A stretch of DNA of 64,000 nucleotides from Streptococcus dysgalactiae subsp. dysgalactiae (GCF_900459225.1 NZ_UHFH01000003.1:1518501-1582500); one strand, 5' to 3'; shown: positions 9,286-18,579, counted from the first letter of the stretch. The notes: generated from the letters alone by a model not told the origin. Program-made: numbers and translations.

Positions 9286-10251
9286 TTACCAATTGTATTT
9301 GTCAACATTTTCTTTGGTAACAAGGTAAATTGGTGAGACGGTCTCTTTATCCACTTTTTTTCCATTGTAGTGGTCAATAGCCGCTTGGATAGCAATTTCA
9401 CCCATTTTAGCAGGTTGTTGAGCGATTGTTGCTGTAATATCACCTTTTTCAATAGCTTGGTGAGCATCTGGTTGACCATCAATACCAATGATTAAAACAT
9501 TTTGAAGGCCTGCTGATTTAACAGCTTGAGCAGCTCCGAGTGCCATTTCATCGTTTTGGGCAAAAATGACTTGAACGTCTTTGTTTCCTTGAATCATGTT
9601 TTGTGCTGTGTTTAAGGCCTTAGCACGGTCAAAGTTAGCTGACTGACTTGATAAAACTTCTAATTTTTCTTTCGCAACTTTGTTAAAACCATTACCACGG
9701 TCTACAGTCGCTGAAGCTCCTGGAACGCCTGACAATTCAAAGGCTTTTGCTTTTTCACCAAGCTCTTTCACAATGTAGTCAGCAGCCATTTTACCCGCTT
9801 CAACATTATCAGAAGCAACTGTTGTTAAAACGTCACCACCATTGCTACCACGGTCAATAAGAATAACAGGGATACTAGCATTGTTAGCAGCTTTAATTGC
9901 TGGCACGATGGCATCTGAGTCCACTGGATTTATCAAAATAGCATCCACATTTTGGCTAATAAAGTTTTGCACATCATCCGCTTGACGTGCTGCGTCATCT
10001 TGAGCATCAGCGACTTTTAAGCTCACTTCTTTTTTATCAGCATACTTGTCTAAACCATCTTTCATAGCGACGAAGTAAGGGTTATTCGTAGTGGAAATAG
10101 ATACCCCTAATTTCAAGTCTTTTGCAGCTTTTTTTGTCACCTCTTTGCTTGTTCCAGAAGAATTTCCTAGACCAGTTTTTCCACAAGCCCCTAGGACAAG
10201 AAGCATTGACATAAGTAAGGCTAGAAAGCCAAGTTTTTTCGTAAATTTCAT
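9286..10251 (-). CDS. rbsB: Ribose ABC transporter substrate-binding lipoprotein RbsB
   Basis: 321 aa. The signal peptide ends in the lipobox LGAC (C23), so the protein is anchored to the outer face of the membrane. The mature part is a type I periplasmic-binding fold of the pentose family (GVSISTTNNPYF, ILINPVDSDAIVPAI, VILIDRG). It is last in rbsRKDACB, which is transcribed on the minus strand, and is followed by a strong terminator. It delivers ribose to RbsAC. Confidence 0.92.
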   Translation of the reverse strand: MKFTKKLGFLALLMSMLLVLGACGKTGLGNSSGTSKEVTKKAAKDLKLGVSISTTNNPYFVAMKDGLDKYADKKEVSLKVADAQDDAARQADDVQNFISQNVDAILINPVDSDAIVPAIKAANNASIPVILIDRGSNGGDVLTTVASDNVEAGKMAADYIVKELGEKAKAFELSGVPGASATVDRGNGFNKVAKEKLEVLSSQSANFDRAKALNTAQNMIQGNKDVQVIFAQNDEMALGAAQAVKSAGLQNVLIIGIDGQPDAHQAIEKGDITATIAQQPAKMGEIAIQAAIDHYNGKKVDKETVSPIYLVTKENVDKYNW

Positions 10252-10329
10252 GATGTCTCCTTTTTAAAAATTATTTAACACTAAGACCGTACATGCGTTA
10301 GCATGCCAACAATAACTGAAACATTTCCC

Positions 10330-11271
10330 TTATTTTGCAACTTTAAAGCGATCTAGTAACACGGCAATCAAGATAACAATCCCTTTTACCACTTGTTGCC
10401 AAAAGGCTGATACACCAATAATGTTTAACCCGTTATTAAGGACCCCAATAATCAAGGCACCAATCAATGTTCCTAGGATACGCCCTTTACCTCCTGATAA
10501 AGAAGTTCCTCCAAGAACAACGGCTGCAATAGCATCCATTTCATAACTGCTACCAGCCGTTGGCTGAGCAGAACTCAAACGAGAAGTAATAATTAATCCA
10601 GAAATAGCGGCCATCATTCCTGAAATGGTATAAATAATAAGTTTGACTTTATTGAGTTTAACACCTGAGATATACGCTGCTTTTTCATTGCCTCCTAGCG
10701 CGTAAACAGATTTCCCAAAGGCAGTTTTGTGCAAGAGCACATACAAAATAAGAAAGACTATAAACATAAGGATAACTGGGAAAGGAATACCGACAATATA
10801 CCCTTGTCCTAAAAACTGAAAGAGGAATGAGTCAGACAATCCTTTAGTAATGGGATTCCCATTAGTATACACAAGCGTTGCTCCTCGGAAAATAGTCATG
10901 GTAGCCAAGGTGACGATAAATGGCGCTAATTTCCCATAAGAAATAAAGAGACCATTTAACATACCAAACAAGCCCCCCATGATAACAGCTAATAAAATAG
11001 CTAAGGGAACAGGTACACCTGAAGCTATAAATCCAGCTGAGAGAGCACTTGAGAGAGCTAAAATCGAACCTACCGATAAATCAATCCCACCAGTTAAAAT
11101 GACAAAAGTCATCCCAAAGGCAATAAAACCATTAGCGGTTACCTGTAAAAGTAAGTTTAATAAGTTGTTTGTGGTTAAAAAGTTAGGATTAATCAGCGTG
11201 ATGACAATCATTAACCCAACGAGTGCGACCAGAGTGGTTAACTCTGACATGTATTTCATTACTTGTTTCAC
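10330..11271 (-). CDS. rbsC: Ribose ABC transporter permease RbsC
   Basis: About 313 aa from a GTG start at 11269-11271, chosen because AGGAGG lies 8 bases upstream inside the end of rbsA. The longer open frame upstream overlaps rbsA and does not match RbsC. Multiple membrane helices and the BPD_transp_2 signature GMTFVILTGGIDLSVGS near residue 55 identify it. The gap to rbsA is one base, so the two are translationally coupled. Confidence 0.9.
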   Translation of the reverse strand: MKQVMKYMSELTTLVALVGLMIVITLINPNFLTTNNLLNLLLQVTANGFIAFGMTFVILTGGIDLSVGSILALSSALSAGFIASGVPVPLAILLAVIMGGLFGMLNGLFISYGKLAPFIVTLATMTIFRGATLVYTNGNPITKGLSDSFLFQFLGQGYIVGIPFPVILMFIVFLILYVLLHKTAFGKSVYALGGNEKAAYISGVKLNKVKLIIYTISGMMAAISGLIITSRLSSAQPTAGSSYEMDAIAAVVLGGTSLSGGKGRILGTLIGALIIGVLNNGLNIIGVSAFWQQVVKGIVILIAVLLDRFKVAK

Positions 11272-11272
11272 C

Positions 11273-12751
11273 TTAATTTCCTCCTGTTGCCAACTGCATG
11301 ACTTTTTCCTGACTAGCTTCTTCACGAGAAAGTTGGCCAGCAATACGTCCTTCGTGCATGACCATAATCCGATCACTAACGCCTAATACTTCTGGAAGGT
11401 CTGAAGAGACCATAATAATAGGCACACCTCTCTCTGCCAATTCATTCATTAATTGGTAAATTTCGCGTTTGGCACCAACATCTACCCCTCTAGTGGGTTC
11501 ATCTAAAATCAACACTTTTGGAGCAATGCCAATCCATTTCGCAAGGACAACCTTTTGCTGGTTCCCACCAGAAAGATTTCCAACCGGTAAAGTGGGCGTC
11601 CCGGATTTTATACGCAAGCGGTTAATTAATTGCTCAACAAAGGTGGTAGTGGTTTTGTCGTCGAAGAAACCATGCTTACTGAAATCTTTGGTACTTGGCA
11701 AGGTCATGTTATCTTTGATGCTAAAGTCTAAAATCAACCCCTCATCTTTTCGATCTTCCGTCAAAAATCCGATGCCGTACTTAATCGCCTGAGCTGGATT
11801 ATGAATCATGACTTCTTTCCCATCAATCATAACCTGTCCTGACTGTTTAGGATCTAAACCAAAAATGGTTCGCATCACTTCGGTTCGACCAGAACCCATT
11901 AACCCTGAAAAGCCAAGAATTTCGCCCTGTTTTACTTGGAACGAAACCCCTTGAAAAGTTTGTCCGGATAATTCCTTAACTTCAAAGGCAACTGAGCCAA
12001 TAGTAGCTGTTTTTTCTGGATAATAATCTTCGATATCACGTCCAACCATTTTTTTGACCAGTTCATCTGGAGTCGTCTCTTGAGTTGGCTTCGTGTCAAC
12101 GACAATCCCGTCTCGCATGACCGTTACCACATCAGTAATTTTGAAGATTTCTTCCATACGATGGGAAATATAGACAATACCAACACCTTCTTCTTTTAAA
12201 CTGCCAATAATTTTGAAGAGATTTTCAGTTTCGCGATCAGTAAGAGCGGCTGTCGGTTCATCCATAATTAATAGTGACACTTCAGACAGGAGGCTTTTAG
12301 CAATTTCAATCATCTGTTGCTGACCAACTGAGAGATCTCCAATACGCTTATCCAAAGGAATAGACACTCCTAATCTTTTGAATGCATACCTAGCCTTCTC
12401 CTTCATGGCCTTATCATCTAGAAGTCCAAAAGCTTTTTTGATTTCTCGACCTAAAAAGAGGTTTTCAAGTACCGTCATCTCGGGCCATGTATTCATTTCC
12501 TGATGAATAAAACTAATGCCAAATGCTTCTGCTTCTTGTGGATTCGCAAAGACCATTTCTTTTCCATCAATCAAAATGGTTCCAGAACTTGCTGGAAAAA
12601 GTCCTGTCAAAATATTCATCAAGGTAGACTTACCTGCACCATTTTCTCCCATCAAGGCATGAACTTCTCCTGAAGTCACCACTAAATCAATGCCTTCCAG
12701 TACCTTGTTGGTTCCAAAAGACTTGGAAATCCCTCTCATGTCAATTTTCAT
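11273..12751 (-). CDS. rbsA: Ribose ABC transporter ATPase RbsA (duplicated NBD)
   Basis: 492 aa with two ABC ATPase domains. NBD1 has Walker A GENGAGKST (about 35-43), signature LSVGQQQ and Walker B LLIMDEPT. NBD2 has LSGGNQQK and VLILDEPTRGVD; its Walker A is replaced by GLMGSGRTE, the usual arrangement in sugar ATPases where the second site is degenerate. It energises RbsC for ribose uptake. Confidence 0.93.
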   Translation of the reverse strand: MKIDMRGISKSFGTNKVLEGIDLVVTSGEVHALMGENGAGKSTLMNILTGLFPASSGTILIDGKEMVFANPQEAEAFGISFIHQEMNTWPEMTVLENLFLGREIKKAFGLLDDKAMKEKARYAFKRLGVSIPLDKRIGDLSVGQQQMIEIAKSLLSEVSLLIMDEPTAALTDRETENLFKIIGSLKEEGVGIVYISHRMEEIFKITDVVTVMRDGIVVDTKPTQETTPDELVKKMVGRDIEDYYPEKTATIGSVAFEVKELSGQTFQGVSFQVKQGEILGFSGLMGSGRTEVMRTIFGLDPKQSGQVMIDGKEVMIHNPAQAIKYGIGFLTEDRKDEGLILDFSIKDNMTLPSTKDFSKHGFFDDKTTTTFVEQLINRLRIKSGTPTLPVGNLSGGNQQKVVLAKWIGIAPKVLILDEPTRGVDVGAKREIYQLMNELAERGVPIIMVSSDLPEVLGVSDRIMVMHEGRIAGQLSREEASQEKVMQLATGGN

Positions 12752-12766
12752 GCTAGTGTCCCCTTT

Positions 12767-13165
12767 CTAAATTGTCACCCCTGACTGCAAGATGACATTG
12801 GAATAAGGAGTATTTTCACCTGTTCTCACAACAGCTTTAGTTGACTTGGTCAACGCTTTTAATTCCTCGTGGCTAACGTACTCCACAATAACTGAGCTAT
12901 CCAATCTAGCTAATAAATCCTCTAATTGTTTTGGATTTTGGCTTTTAATTTCTTCTGCTAAGATAACTTTTTCGACTAACACATGCTCTAAGTAAACTGC
13001 TAAGACGTCTTGGAAATTAGGTTGTCCTGGTTTGAGTGCCAAATCAATTTTAGCAACACCGTCTGGAACAGGAAGTCCTAAATCACCGATACAGACACGG
13101 TCTGTGTGTCCTAAATCATCTGCCAGTTTAGCCAAATGACTATTCAAAATCCCATGCTTTTTCAT
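12767..13165 (-). CDS. rbsD: D-ribose pyranase RbsD
   Basis: 132 aa, full family length, starting MKKHGILNSHLAKLADDLGHTD with the catalytic His in the N-terminal segment. It interconverts the pyranose and furanose forms of ribose so that RbsK can phosphorylate it. It overlaps the end of rbsK by 26 bases and precedes rbsA by 15. Confidence 0.93.
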   Translation of the reverse strand: MKKHGILNSHLAKLADDLGHTDRVCIGDLGLPVPDGVAKIDLALKPGQPNFQDVLAVYLEHVLVEKVILAEEIKSQNPKQLEDLLARLDSSVIVEYVSHEELKALTKSTKAVVRTGENTPYSNVILQSGVTI

Positions 13166-14051
13166 AAGCGTCGTGCTCCTTCATTTCTGATAATGTTGGC
13201 ATGCCACCTTGGGCACCAAATTGTTGAACAGATAAGTGTGAGGCCAAGGTCGCAAATGTTAAAGATTCACGCATATCTAATCCTTTTGAAACAGCAAAAC
13301 CAAAGGCTCCGTTAAAGGTATCTCCAGCACCTGTCGTATCAATAGCTTCAGTCTTAATGGCTGGAATCAATTGAATAACTTGCCCATCAAAGTAAGTAGA
13401 CCCCTTAGTTCCCAAAGTAACAATAAGACGATTTGGATATGCCTCAAGAATAGTGTCTAACTCTTTATCTGGGAAGAGTTCTTGAACTTCATGCTGGTTT
13501 GGTGTGAAATAGGTGACCAAGCCTAGCATCTCTTTATCTGTTTCTCTTGCAGGGGCAGGGTTATAGAGCACCTTGATGCCTTTATCATGACAAAACTGAG
13601 CTATGGCCAAATTAGCTTGGTGCGGGATTTCATTTTGAAGAATAACCAAATCAGCTGCCTCTAATACATCCCATTCTTTTTCCCAAAGAGTTGTGTCAAC
13701 CTCTCCATTCGCTCCGGGACAGTAAATAATTCGGTTGTCATGGTTAAAAATAGTGATTTGAGCAATACCAGATGAAGATGGTACCGTTCCCACAAAATCC
13801 ACATTAAGACTATTGTCTGCTAAATTTTGTAATAAAAGAGGGCCAAAGGAATCCTCACCCACAGCTCCCAGCATGTTAATCTGATCTTTTTGGGAGGCTA
13901 AGCGACCAACTGCAACAGCTTGGTTAGCCCCTTTACCACCAGGAACCATAGCAAAGCTATCTCCAAAAACCGTCTCTCCCTCTTGCGCAATCCGATTGGT
14001 CTTCATCACAAGGTCCATGGAGATACTGCCGACAATAACAATCTTACTCAT
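13140..14051 (-). CDS. rbsK: Ribokinase RbsK
   Basis: 303-aa PfkB-family kinase converting ribose to ribose-5-phosphate. The N-terminal glycine signature (PGGKGANQAVAVGRL, about 38-52) and C-terminal signature DTTGAGDTFNGAF with catalytic Asp near 250 are intact. It overlaps rbsR by 8 bases and rbsD by 26. Confidence 0.93.
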   Translation of the reverse strand: MSKIVIVGSISMDLVMKTNRIAQEGETVFGDSFAMVPGGKGANQAVAVGRLASQKDQINMLGAVGEDSFGPLLLQNLADNSLNVDFVGTVPSSSGIAQITIFNHDNRIIYCPGANGEVDTTLWEKEWDVLEAADLVILQNEIPHQANLAIAQFCHDKGIKVLYNPAPARETDKEMLGLVTYFTPNQHEVQELFPDKELDTILEAYPNRLIVTLGTKGSTYFDGQVIQLIPAIKTEAIDTTGAGDTFNGAFGFAVSKGLDMRESLTFATLASHLSVQQFGAQGGMPTLSEMKEHDAYEKAWDFE

Positions 14052-15027
14052 TTTTTCTCCTTATAGTCTCACGTTCCACATAGTGAACTGGTAATTTTAT
14101 GCGATTAGCTTCCACTGGCAACTGATTGGCAATGTTATAAACCAGTTCAGCTGCATAATGCCCCATCAAATAAGAGGATTGATGAATGGTTGACAGGGAA
14201 GGGTAAATAAATTGACTCATCAAAATATCGTCGTAACCCATCACTTGCACATCCTGAGGAATTTTCTTTCCACGGGAATGCAGCTCGTGAATGTAAGCAA
14301 TGGCGTGAATATCTGACGGGGCTATAATACTATCAATGATTGGATAGACGTCGAGGTTCTTACTAGCTTCCAACTGAATGCTTTCAAAATCAAAACTCTG
14401 GCTATCGCAGATGCGAAGGGTAACCTCTTTTTCGTGTAGATAAGAGAGGCTTGCTTCAAACCGTTCATTAATGTTTTCGGCATTGTCTAGCGGTCCTCTA
14501 ATCAAAAGCACTTCTTCTGTTCCCGCTTGCCAAACCGTTTGAGCAGCTAAGAGCCCTCCTGCTTTATTATCTGAAAAGACACCATACTGCGTTTCTTGGT
14601 CAACACGGTCTACCACCACAACTGGAATAGGCAAGTCTGGATAACGCTTGGTAAAGTCATGAGTCGTAATAATACCTGCCGCGTTGCTTTGAAGAAGGAC
14701 ATGAACATATTCTTCCTCTAGGGCTTCACTGTCTGAAATATTACCCAACATGACCCGATAACCTTTTTCTTTCAGGTATTCTTCAGCTCCTCTTGCTAGG
14801 CGCGGAAAGAAGGGGTTAGAAATATCAGGAAGGAGGAGGCCAACTAACTGATTCTTTTTAGTTTTTAAAGACTGGGCCAAGACGTTGGGACTATAATGTA
14901 ATTTGGCAATGGCAGCCTTAATCTTATCTCTAGCTTCATCAGAAACATAGCCTTTTTGAGAAATATATCTGGAAACTGTTGATTTGGATAAACCTGCTTC
15001 TTCAGCGACTTGTTTGATCGTTGCCAT
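14044..15027 (-). CDS. rbsR: Ribose operon repressor RbsR (LacI family)
   Basis: 327 aa. The N-terminal LacI helix-turn-helix is IKQVAEEAGLSKSTVSRYIS (4-23), followed by a periplasmic-binding-like effector domain. It is the first gene of the operon it is expected to control. Two LacI/CcpA-type palindromes lie just upstream. Confidence 0.9.
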   Translation of the reverse strand: MATIKQVAEEAGLSKSTVSRYISQKGYVSDEARDKIKAAIAKLHYSPNVLAQSLKTKKNQLVGLLLPDISNPFFPRLARGAEEYLKEKGYRVMLGNISDSEALEEEYVHVLLQSNAAGIITTHDFTKRYPDLPIPVVVVDRVDQETQYGVFSDNKAGGLLAAQTVWQAGTEEVLLIRGPLDNAENINERFEASLSYLHEKEVTLRICDSQSFDFESIQLEASKNLDVYPIIDSIIAPSDIHAIAYIHELHSRGKKIPQDVQVMGYDDILMSQFIYPSLSTIHQSSYLMGHYAAELVYNIANQLPVEANRIKLPVHYVERETIRRKNE

Positions 15028-15053
15028 TAGTTGTCCTCCTTTCTATTCATTTG

Positions 15054-15091
15054 TGGAACCGTTCTCACATTTGTTATTGTAACCGTTTTCT
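15054..15091. promoter_or_regulatory. Twin cre/RbsR-like operators upstream of rbsR
   Basis: On the minus strand, AGAAAACGGTTACA (15078-15091) matches the cre consensus TGWAANCGNTNWCA at 13 of 14. TGAGAACGGTTCCA (15054-15067) matches at 12 of 14. Their centres are 24 bp apart, just upstream of the rbsR ribosome site. One or both may serve CcpA, RbsR or both, since these LacI-family regulators recognise similar palindromes. Confidence 0.6.
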
Positions 15092-15221
15092 TTTTGCTTG
15101 TCAACTATTTTCTAGCATTTTAAAGAAAGAGATCATTCTTTTTTAGAACCACTAGTTCAACCTGTAAGCTATTAGAGCGTCGATTATCTTATTACTACCA
15201 GCTAAAGTTTTTAAGGCACAT

Positions 15222-15264
15222 AAAAAAGCCAGCTAGATGAGGTCAAAACACATCTAACTGACTC
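15222..15264 (-). terminator. Terminator after the Lon-like protease gene
   Basis: An inverted repeat (GTTAGATG / CATCTAGC) followed by a run of Ts on the minus strand, about 45 bp downstream of the protease stop. Between it and the rbs operators (15092-15221) I see nothing else. Confidence 0.7.
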
Positions 15265-15307
15265 AGCTGTTTCACGATTTAGTTGTCTTCTAGAGGACTA
15301 ACCTCGT

Positions 15308-16345
15308 TTATTGACGAAGGTAGGCTAGGGCATCCTGAACAGTTGTTACAGGAACAATTTTCATTTTTGTTTTTAACTGCTTGGCTGCTCGCTTGGCCTC
15401 TTCATAATTGCTAATAGCTTTTGGATTGGCTTTTTTAACAGCTTTTTCCACAGGATTATTCGGCACAAAGAAAATCTCAGCACCAGCATCTGCAGCAGCA
15501 ACGACCTTAAGACCCGCACCGCCAATATCTCCAACTTCACCATTTTTACCAATGGTTCCTGTCCCGGCGATATGTCTTCCTTTACGAAGGTCTTCTTTAT
15601 TAATTTGGTCGTAGATATCTAGTGTAAACATTAAGCCTGCACTAGGACCCCCAACACCTTGGGTACTAAACTCGATTTTGTCTGCTGAATTGACTTTAGT
15701 ATGGTCTGTTAAAGCAATGCCGATACCATTTTTACCATTTTTTAGTTTGATGATACGACCTGTTTCAGACTTAGATTCGCTATTACTAATAAACTGCACA
15801 GTCACCTTATCACCAAGTTTTAAATGAGAGACATAGTCCACAAGTTCTGTTGAACTCGTAAATTGTTTGTGATTCACTCCCGTTACCGTATCTGCTAAGT
15901 TTAAAGCACCTTTAAAGGTTGAATCCTTGCTAACATCTAACACATAGACCCCTTTGTAGTCCAAAGTAACTGGTTTGTCTGCCAAGGTCAATGCCTGATA
16001 GACCGCAGCATTTTGTGAGGTTTCCATGTAGAATTGATTAATGCGGATATAGTCTGCATCGCTATAACCGCCTGTGGTATCCTCAACTGAACTGATTTCA
16101 GTAAAAGGGGTTAGCCAAGCATAGAGCAATTGAGCTAAACTGGCTCGACTGAGACTGACTGCCACAAACTGATAGGAGCCTTTATCTTTATCTTCTTTGC
16201 CATTAACCTTGACCACAGATCGAATGTCATAGGCTCCGCCAGGCATTTCAACATAGTAAGGAAGAGGGAAAAAGAGGACGATAAGCAGAGCCACGAGGGC
16301 AATTAGGCTAATCAGCCACCATTTAATTTTTTTAATTGTTTTCAT
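15308..16345 (-). CDS. Membrane-anchored PDZ/Lon-like serine protease (YlbL/SepM type)
   Basis: 345 aa. An N-terminal membrane anchor (about 10-30) is followed by a PDZ-like region (about 120-210). The C-terminal S16 Lon-like domain carries the catalytic Ser in GGPSAGL (near 235) and Lys in GGAGLKV (near 280). SepM of S. mutans, in the same family, trims the competence peptide outside the cell; the substrate here is unknown. It overlaps coaD by 14 bases in the order rsmD-coaD-protease. Confidence 0.85.
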   Translation of the reverse strand: MKTIKKIKWWLISLIALVALLIVLFFPLPYYVEMPGGAYDIRSVVKVNGKEDKDKGSYQFVAVSLSRASLAQLLYAWLTPFTEISSVEDTTGGYSDADYIRINQFYMETSQNAAVYQALTLADKPVTLDYKGVYVLDVSKDSTFKGALNLADTVTGVNHKQFTSSTELVDYVSHLKLGDKVTVQFISNSESKSETGRIIKLKNGKNGIGIALTDHTKVNSADKIEFSTQGVGGPSAGLMFTLDIYDQINKEDLRKGRHIAGTGTIGKNGEVGDIGGAGLKVVAAADAGAEIFFVPNNPVEKAVKKANPKAISNYEEAKRAAKQLKTKMKIVPVTTVQDALAYLRQ

Positions 16346-16823
16346 TCATTTTCTCCACTTGAGTCATAACTGATTGAGGCACTAGTCCTTCCAAAGAGGA
16401 CTGAAAATGAATCAGCTCTCTGACTCGACTCGAACTAAGTTGTTGCCATTCATTTCTAGAAATGAAATAAACGGTCTCAAGTGTCGGAGCTAGCATGTGA
16501 TTGAAATACTCCAAATTGGCTTCGTAATCAAAATCAGCACCGTTTCGTAGTCCTCTAACCAAGTGAGTGACCTGCAACTCTTTGGCTACATCAACAGCTA
16601 AGCGATTTTCTGCCATCACGACACTCACATTGGTCATTTCTGCTAAAGCCTGTTTAAGCATCAGTTGACGCGTTTGAGGGGTAAATAGCCCTTCCTTTAT
16701 AGGATTATAAAAAATCCCGACATAGAGATGGTCACATAATTGGCTGGCTCGCTTAATAATATCCAGATGCCCATTGGTGACAGGATCAAACGATCCTGTA
16801 TAAAGTCCTATTTTACTTGACAT
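16332..16823 (-). CDS. coaD: Phosphopantetheine adenylyltransferase CoaD
   Basis: 163 aa, full length. The nucleotidyltransferase motif is TGSFDPVTNGHLDII (9-23) and the C-terminal SSSRVREL segment corresponds to the ISSTxVR motif. It catalyses the penultimate step of coenzyme A synthesis. It overlaps rsmD by 11 bases and the protease gene by 14. Confidence 0.94.
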   Translation of the reverse strand: MSSKIGLYTGSFDPVTNGHLDIIKRASQLCDHLYVGIFYNPIKEGLFTPQTRQLMLKQALAEMTNVSVVMAENRLAVDVAKELQVTHLVRGLRNGADFDYEANLEYFNHMLAPTLETVYFISRNEWQQLSSSRVRELIHFQSSLEGLVPQSVMTQVEKMNENN

Positions 16824-17352
16824 ATACTGTTACCTTACTAATACCATAGGTTTTCTCTTTCCAAATCCCTAAGTTTGTAATTTCCTCTGGTAAAACCACG
16901 TTTTTATCCGTTTCGCACACCACCATAACGTCGTCACTCAATAACTCATTGGCAGCCAGAGCTTCAATGTTAGCGACAATAGTTTCCTTAGCATAAGGAG
17001 GATCCAAAAATACCAAATCGAATTGGCCACTCAACTGATGAATAGCACGTTCAGCCTCCATTTTCAGGAGAGTAAACTGTTGTTCTGCTTTGGTCATCTT
17101 GATGTTTTCTTGGATAATAGCCTGCGCCTTACGATCACGTTCTACCAAAACAGCAGATGACATGCCGCGAGAAACCGCTTCAATAGACAAACCACCAGAC
17201 CCTGAAAATAAGTCTAGAACCCGACCCCCATCAAAATAGGGTCCAATCATGCTAAAAATCGCCCCTCTAACTTTATCAGATGTAGGACGAGTTGTTTTAC
17301 CATCGAGCGTCTTCAAGGGACGCCCGCCAAATTCACCAGATACAATTCTCAT
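16813..17352 (-). CDS. rsmD: 16S rRNA (guanine966-N2)-methyltransferase RsmD
   Basis: About 179 aa. SAM-binding LDLFSGSGGLSIEA (near residue 47) and catalytic FLDPPY (near 120) are clear. Two ATGs compete, at 17361 and 17352; MRIVSGEFGGR from 17352 fits the family. No ribosome site precedes either. A perfect TATAAT at 17360-17365 (minus strand) lies 7 bases before the ATG at 17352, so a leaderless transcript is possible. It heads the rsmD-coaD-protease operon. Confidence 0.9.
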   Translation of the reverse strand: MRIVSGEFGGRPLKTLDGKTTRPTSDKVRGAIFSMIGPYFDGGRVLDLFSGSGGLSIEAVSRGMSSAVLVERDRKAQAIIQENIKMTKAEQQFTLLKMEAERAIHQLSGQFDLVFLDPPYAKETIVANIEALAANELLSDDVMVVCETDKNVVLPEEITNLGIWKEKTYGISKVTVYVK

Positions 17353-17382
17353 ACCATTCATTATAGCAAATTTCTAAGGTCA

Positions 17383-17475
17383 AACCTTAAAAATAATTTC
17401 TTTTTTCAAAATTCTTAGTAACTAACCTTAAAAATAATTTCTTTTTTCAAAATTCTTAGTAACTAACCTTAAAAA
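17383..17475. repeat. 41-bp tandem repeat upstream of rsmD
   Basis: Two exact 41-bp copies start at 17383 and 17424 (AACCTTAAAAATAATTTC...), and a partial third copy starts at 17465. The unit is AT-rich and lies between the asnA-side terminator and the rsmD start. It shifts the spacing upstream of rsmD and is a candidate variable-number locus. Confidence 0.9.
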
Positions 17476-17503
17476 AAGGCTAGGACAAGGGTCCAAAGCC
17501 TTT
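17471..17503 (-). terminator. Terminator downstream of asnA
   Basis: An AAAGGCT/AGCCTTT inverted repeat followed by seven Ts on the minus strand. It separates asnA transcription from rsmD. Confidence 0.75.
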
Positions 17504-17569
17504 ACTGAGTTCAAAAATAATCGTCACTAAGATTAAAAGTAATCCGAGTCGCCTGTCTGTTTTACCCAC
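17480..17569 (-). CDS. Possible 29-aa membrane peptide after asnA
   Basis: A GTG-initiated frame encodes 29 aa, with basic residues first, then a hydrophobic stretch LGLLLILVTIIFEL, then SKGFGPLS. Its stop lies inside the asnA terminator stem. There is no good ribosome site, so translation is doubtful; the basic-then-hydrophobic pattern is the only positive evidence. Confidence 0.25.
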   Translation of the reverse strand: MGKTDRRLGLLLILVTIIFELSKGFGPLS

Positions 17570-17586
17570 AGAATTCTGCGATTAGC

Positions 17587-18579
17587 TTACAAGATATTAT
17601 CGTAGCTATCACGAACCTCTTGAGGCCATACGGAAGTTTGGACTTCTCCAATGTGTTTTTTACGTAATAAAAACATGGCCATACGTGATTGACCAATACC
17701 TCCACCGATGGAGAGCGGGAAGAGCCCATTTAACAAGGATTTATGCCAATCAAAAGCTAATCGGTCTTGGTCACCAGTAATTTCTACCTGACGTTTTAGG
17801 GCTTCCTCATCCACACGGATCCCCATTGAGGATAATTCAAAGGCTGAACCAAGCTGGTCATTCCAAACCAAGATATCACCATTGAGGCCATGATAGCCAT
17901 TTTCAGATTCTGTTGTCCAGTCGTCATAGTCAGGAGCACGACCATCATGCGGCTTGCCATCAGGTAGGATGCCACCAATACCAATCAAGAAGACCGCACC
18001 AAATTCTTTGGTAATCGCATTTTCGCGTTCTTTGGGTGTCAAGTTAGGGTATTTAGCTACCAATTCTTCGGTGTGAATGAAGGTAATTTTCTTTGGTAGA
18101 ACCGCTTCAATATCATAACGGGCTTCAACAGCTAATTCGGTTAGACGAATCACCTTATAAATGGTTTCAACGGTTTCTTTGAGATAGGCTAGGTTGCGCT
18201 TGCCATCAGGAATGACCTTTTCCCAATCCCATTGATCAACATACACCGAGTGGGTTTGGTCAAGTGAATCCTCATCAGGTCGGAGAGCCTTCATATTAAC
18301 AACAAGACCTTCACCTTCATTAAAGCCAAAACGGGCTAAGGTGTGACGTTTCCATTTTGCTAGTGAATGCACAACTTCAAAGGTTGCATTAGGAATATTC
18401 AAGACATTGACAGATACTGGATTTTCAATACCGGACAAATTATCTTGCATACCATCCCCGACCCGACTTAAAATGGGTCCTTGCACTTCAACAACATCAA
18501 GTTTAGCAATCAAATACTGTGTGAACGTATTTTTAACAAATGAAATCTCCTCTTGTTGATGAATAAAACTTTTCTTCAT
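17587..18579 (-). CDS. asnA: Aspartate-ammonia ligase (asparagine synthetase A)
   Basis: 330 aa, full family length, related to class II aminoacyl-tRNA synthetases. It makes asparagine from aspartate, ammonia and ATP. Recognisable stretches are [11 protein letters not shown] (about 41-51), the segment around LARFGF, and the C-terminal [19 protein letters not shown]-binding motif. A strong AAGGAGGAG site precedes the ATG. It is monocistronic, with its own promoter about 120 bp upstream and a terminator downstream. Confidence 0.95.
   Translation of the reverse strand: MKKSFIHQQEEISFVKNTFTQYLIAKLDVVEVQGPILSRVGDGMQDNLSGIENPVSVNVLNIPNATFEVVHSLAKWKRHTLARFGFNEGEGLVVNMKALRPDEDSLDQTHSVYVDQWDWEKVIPDGKRNLAYLKETVETIYKVIRLTELAVEARYDIEAVLPKKITFIHTEELVAKYPNLTPKERENAITKEFGAVFLIGIGGILPDGKPHDGRAPDYDDWTTESENGYHGLNGDILVWNDQLGSAFELSSMGIRVDEEALKRQVEITGDQDRLAFDWHKSLLNGLFPLSIGGGIGQSRMAMFLLRKKHIGEVQTSVWPQEVRDSYDNIL

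Noticed and set aside
9240..9488. 82-aa minus-strand frame overlapping rbsB
   Set aside because: It lies within rbsB in another frame, and low-complexity Leu/Lys content reflects the rbsB sequence. No ribosome site.
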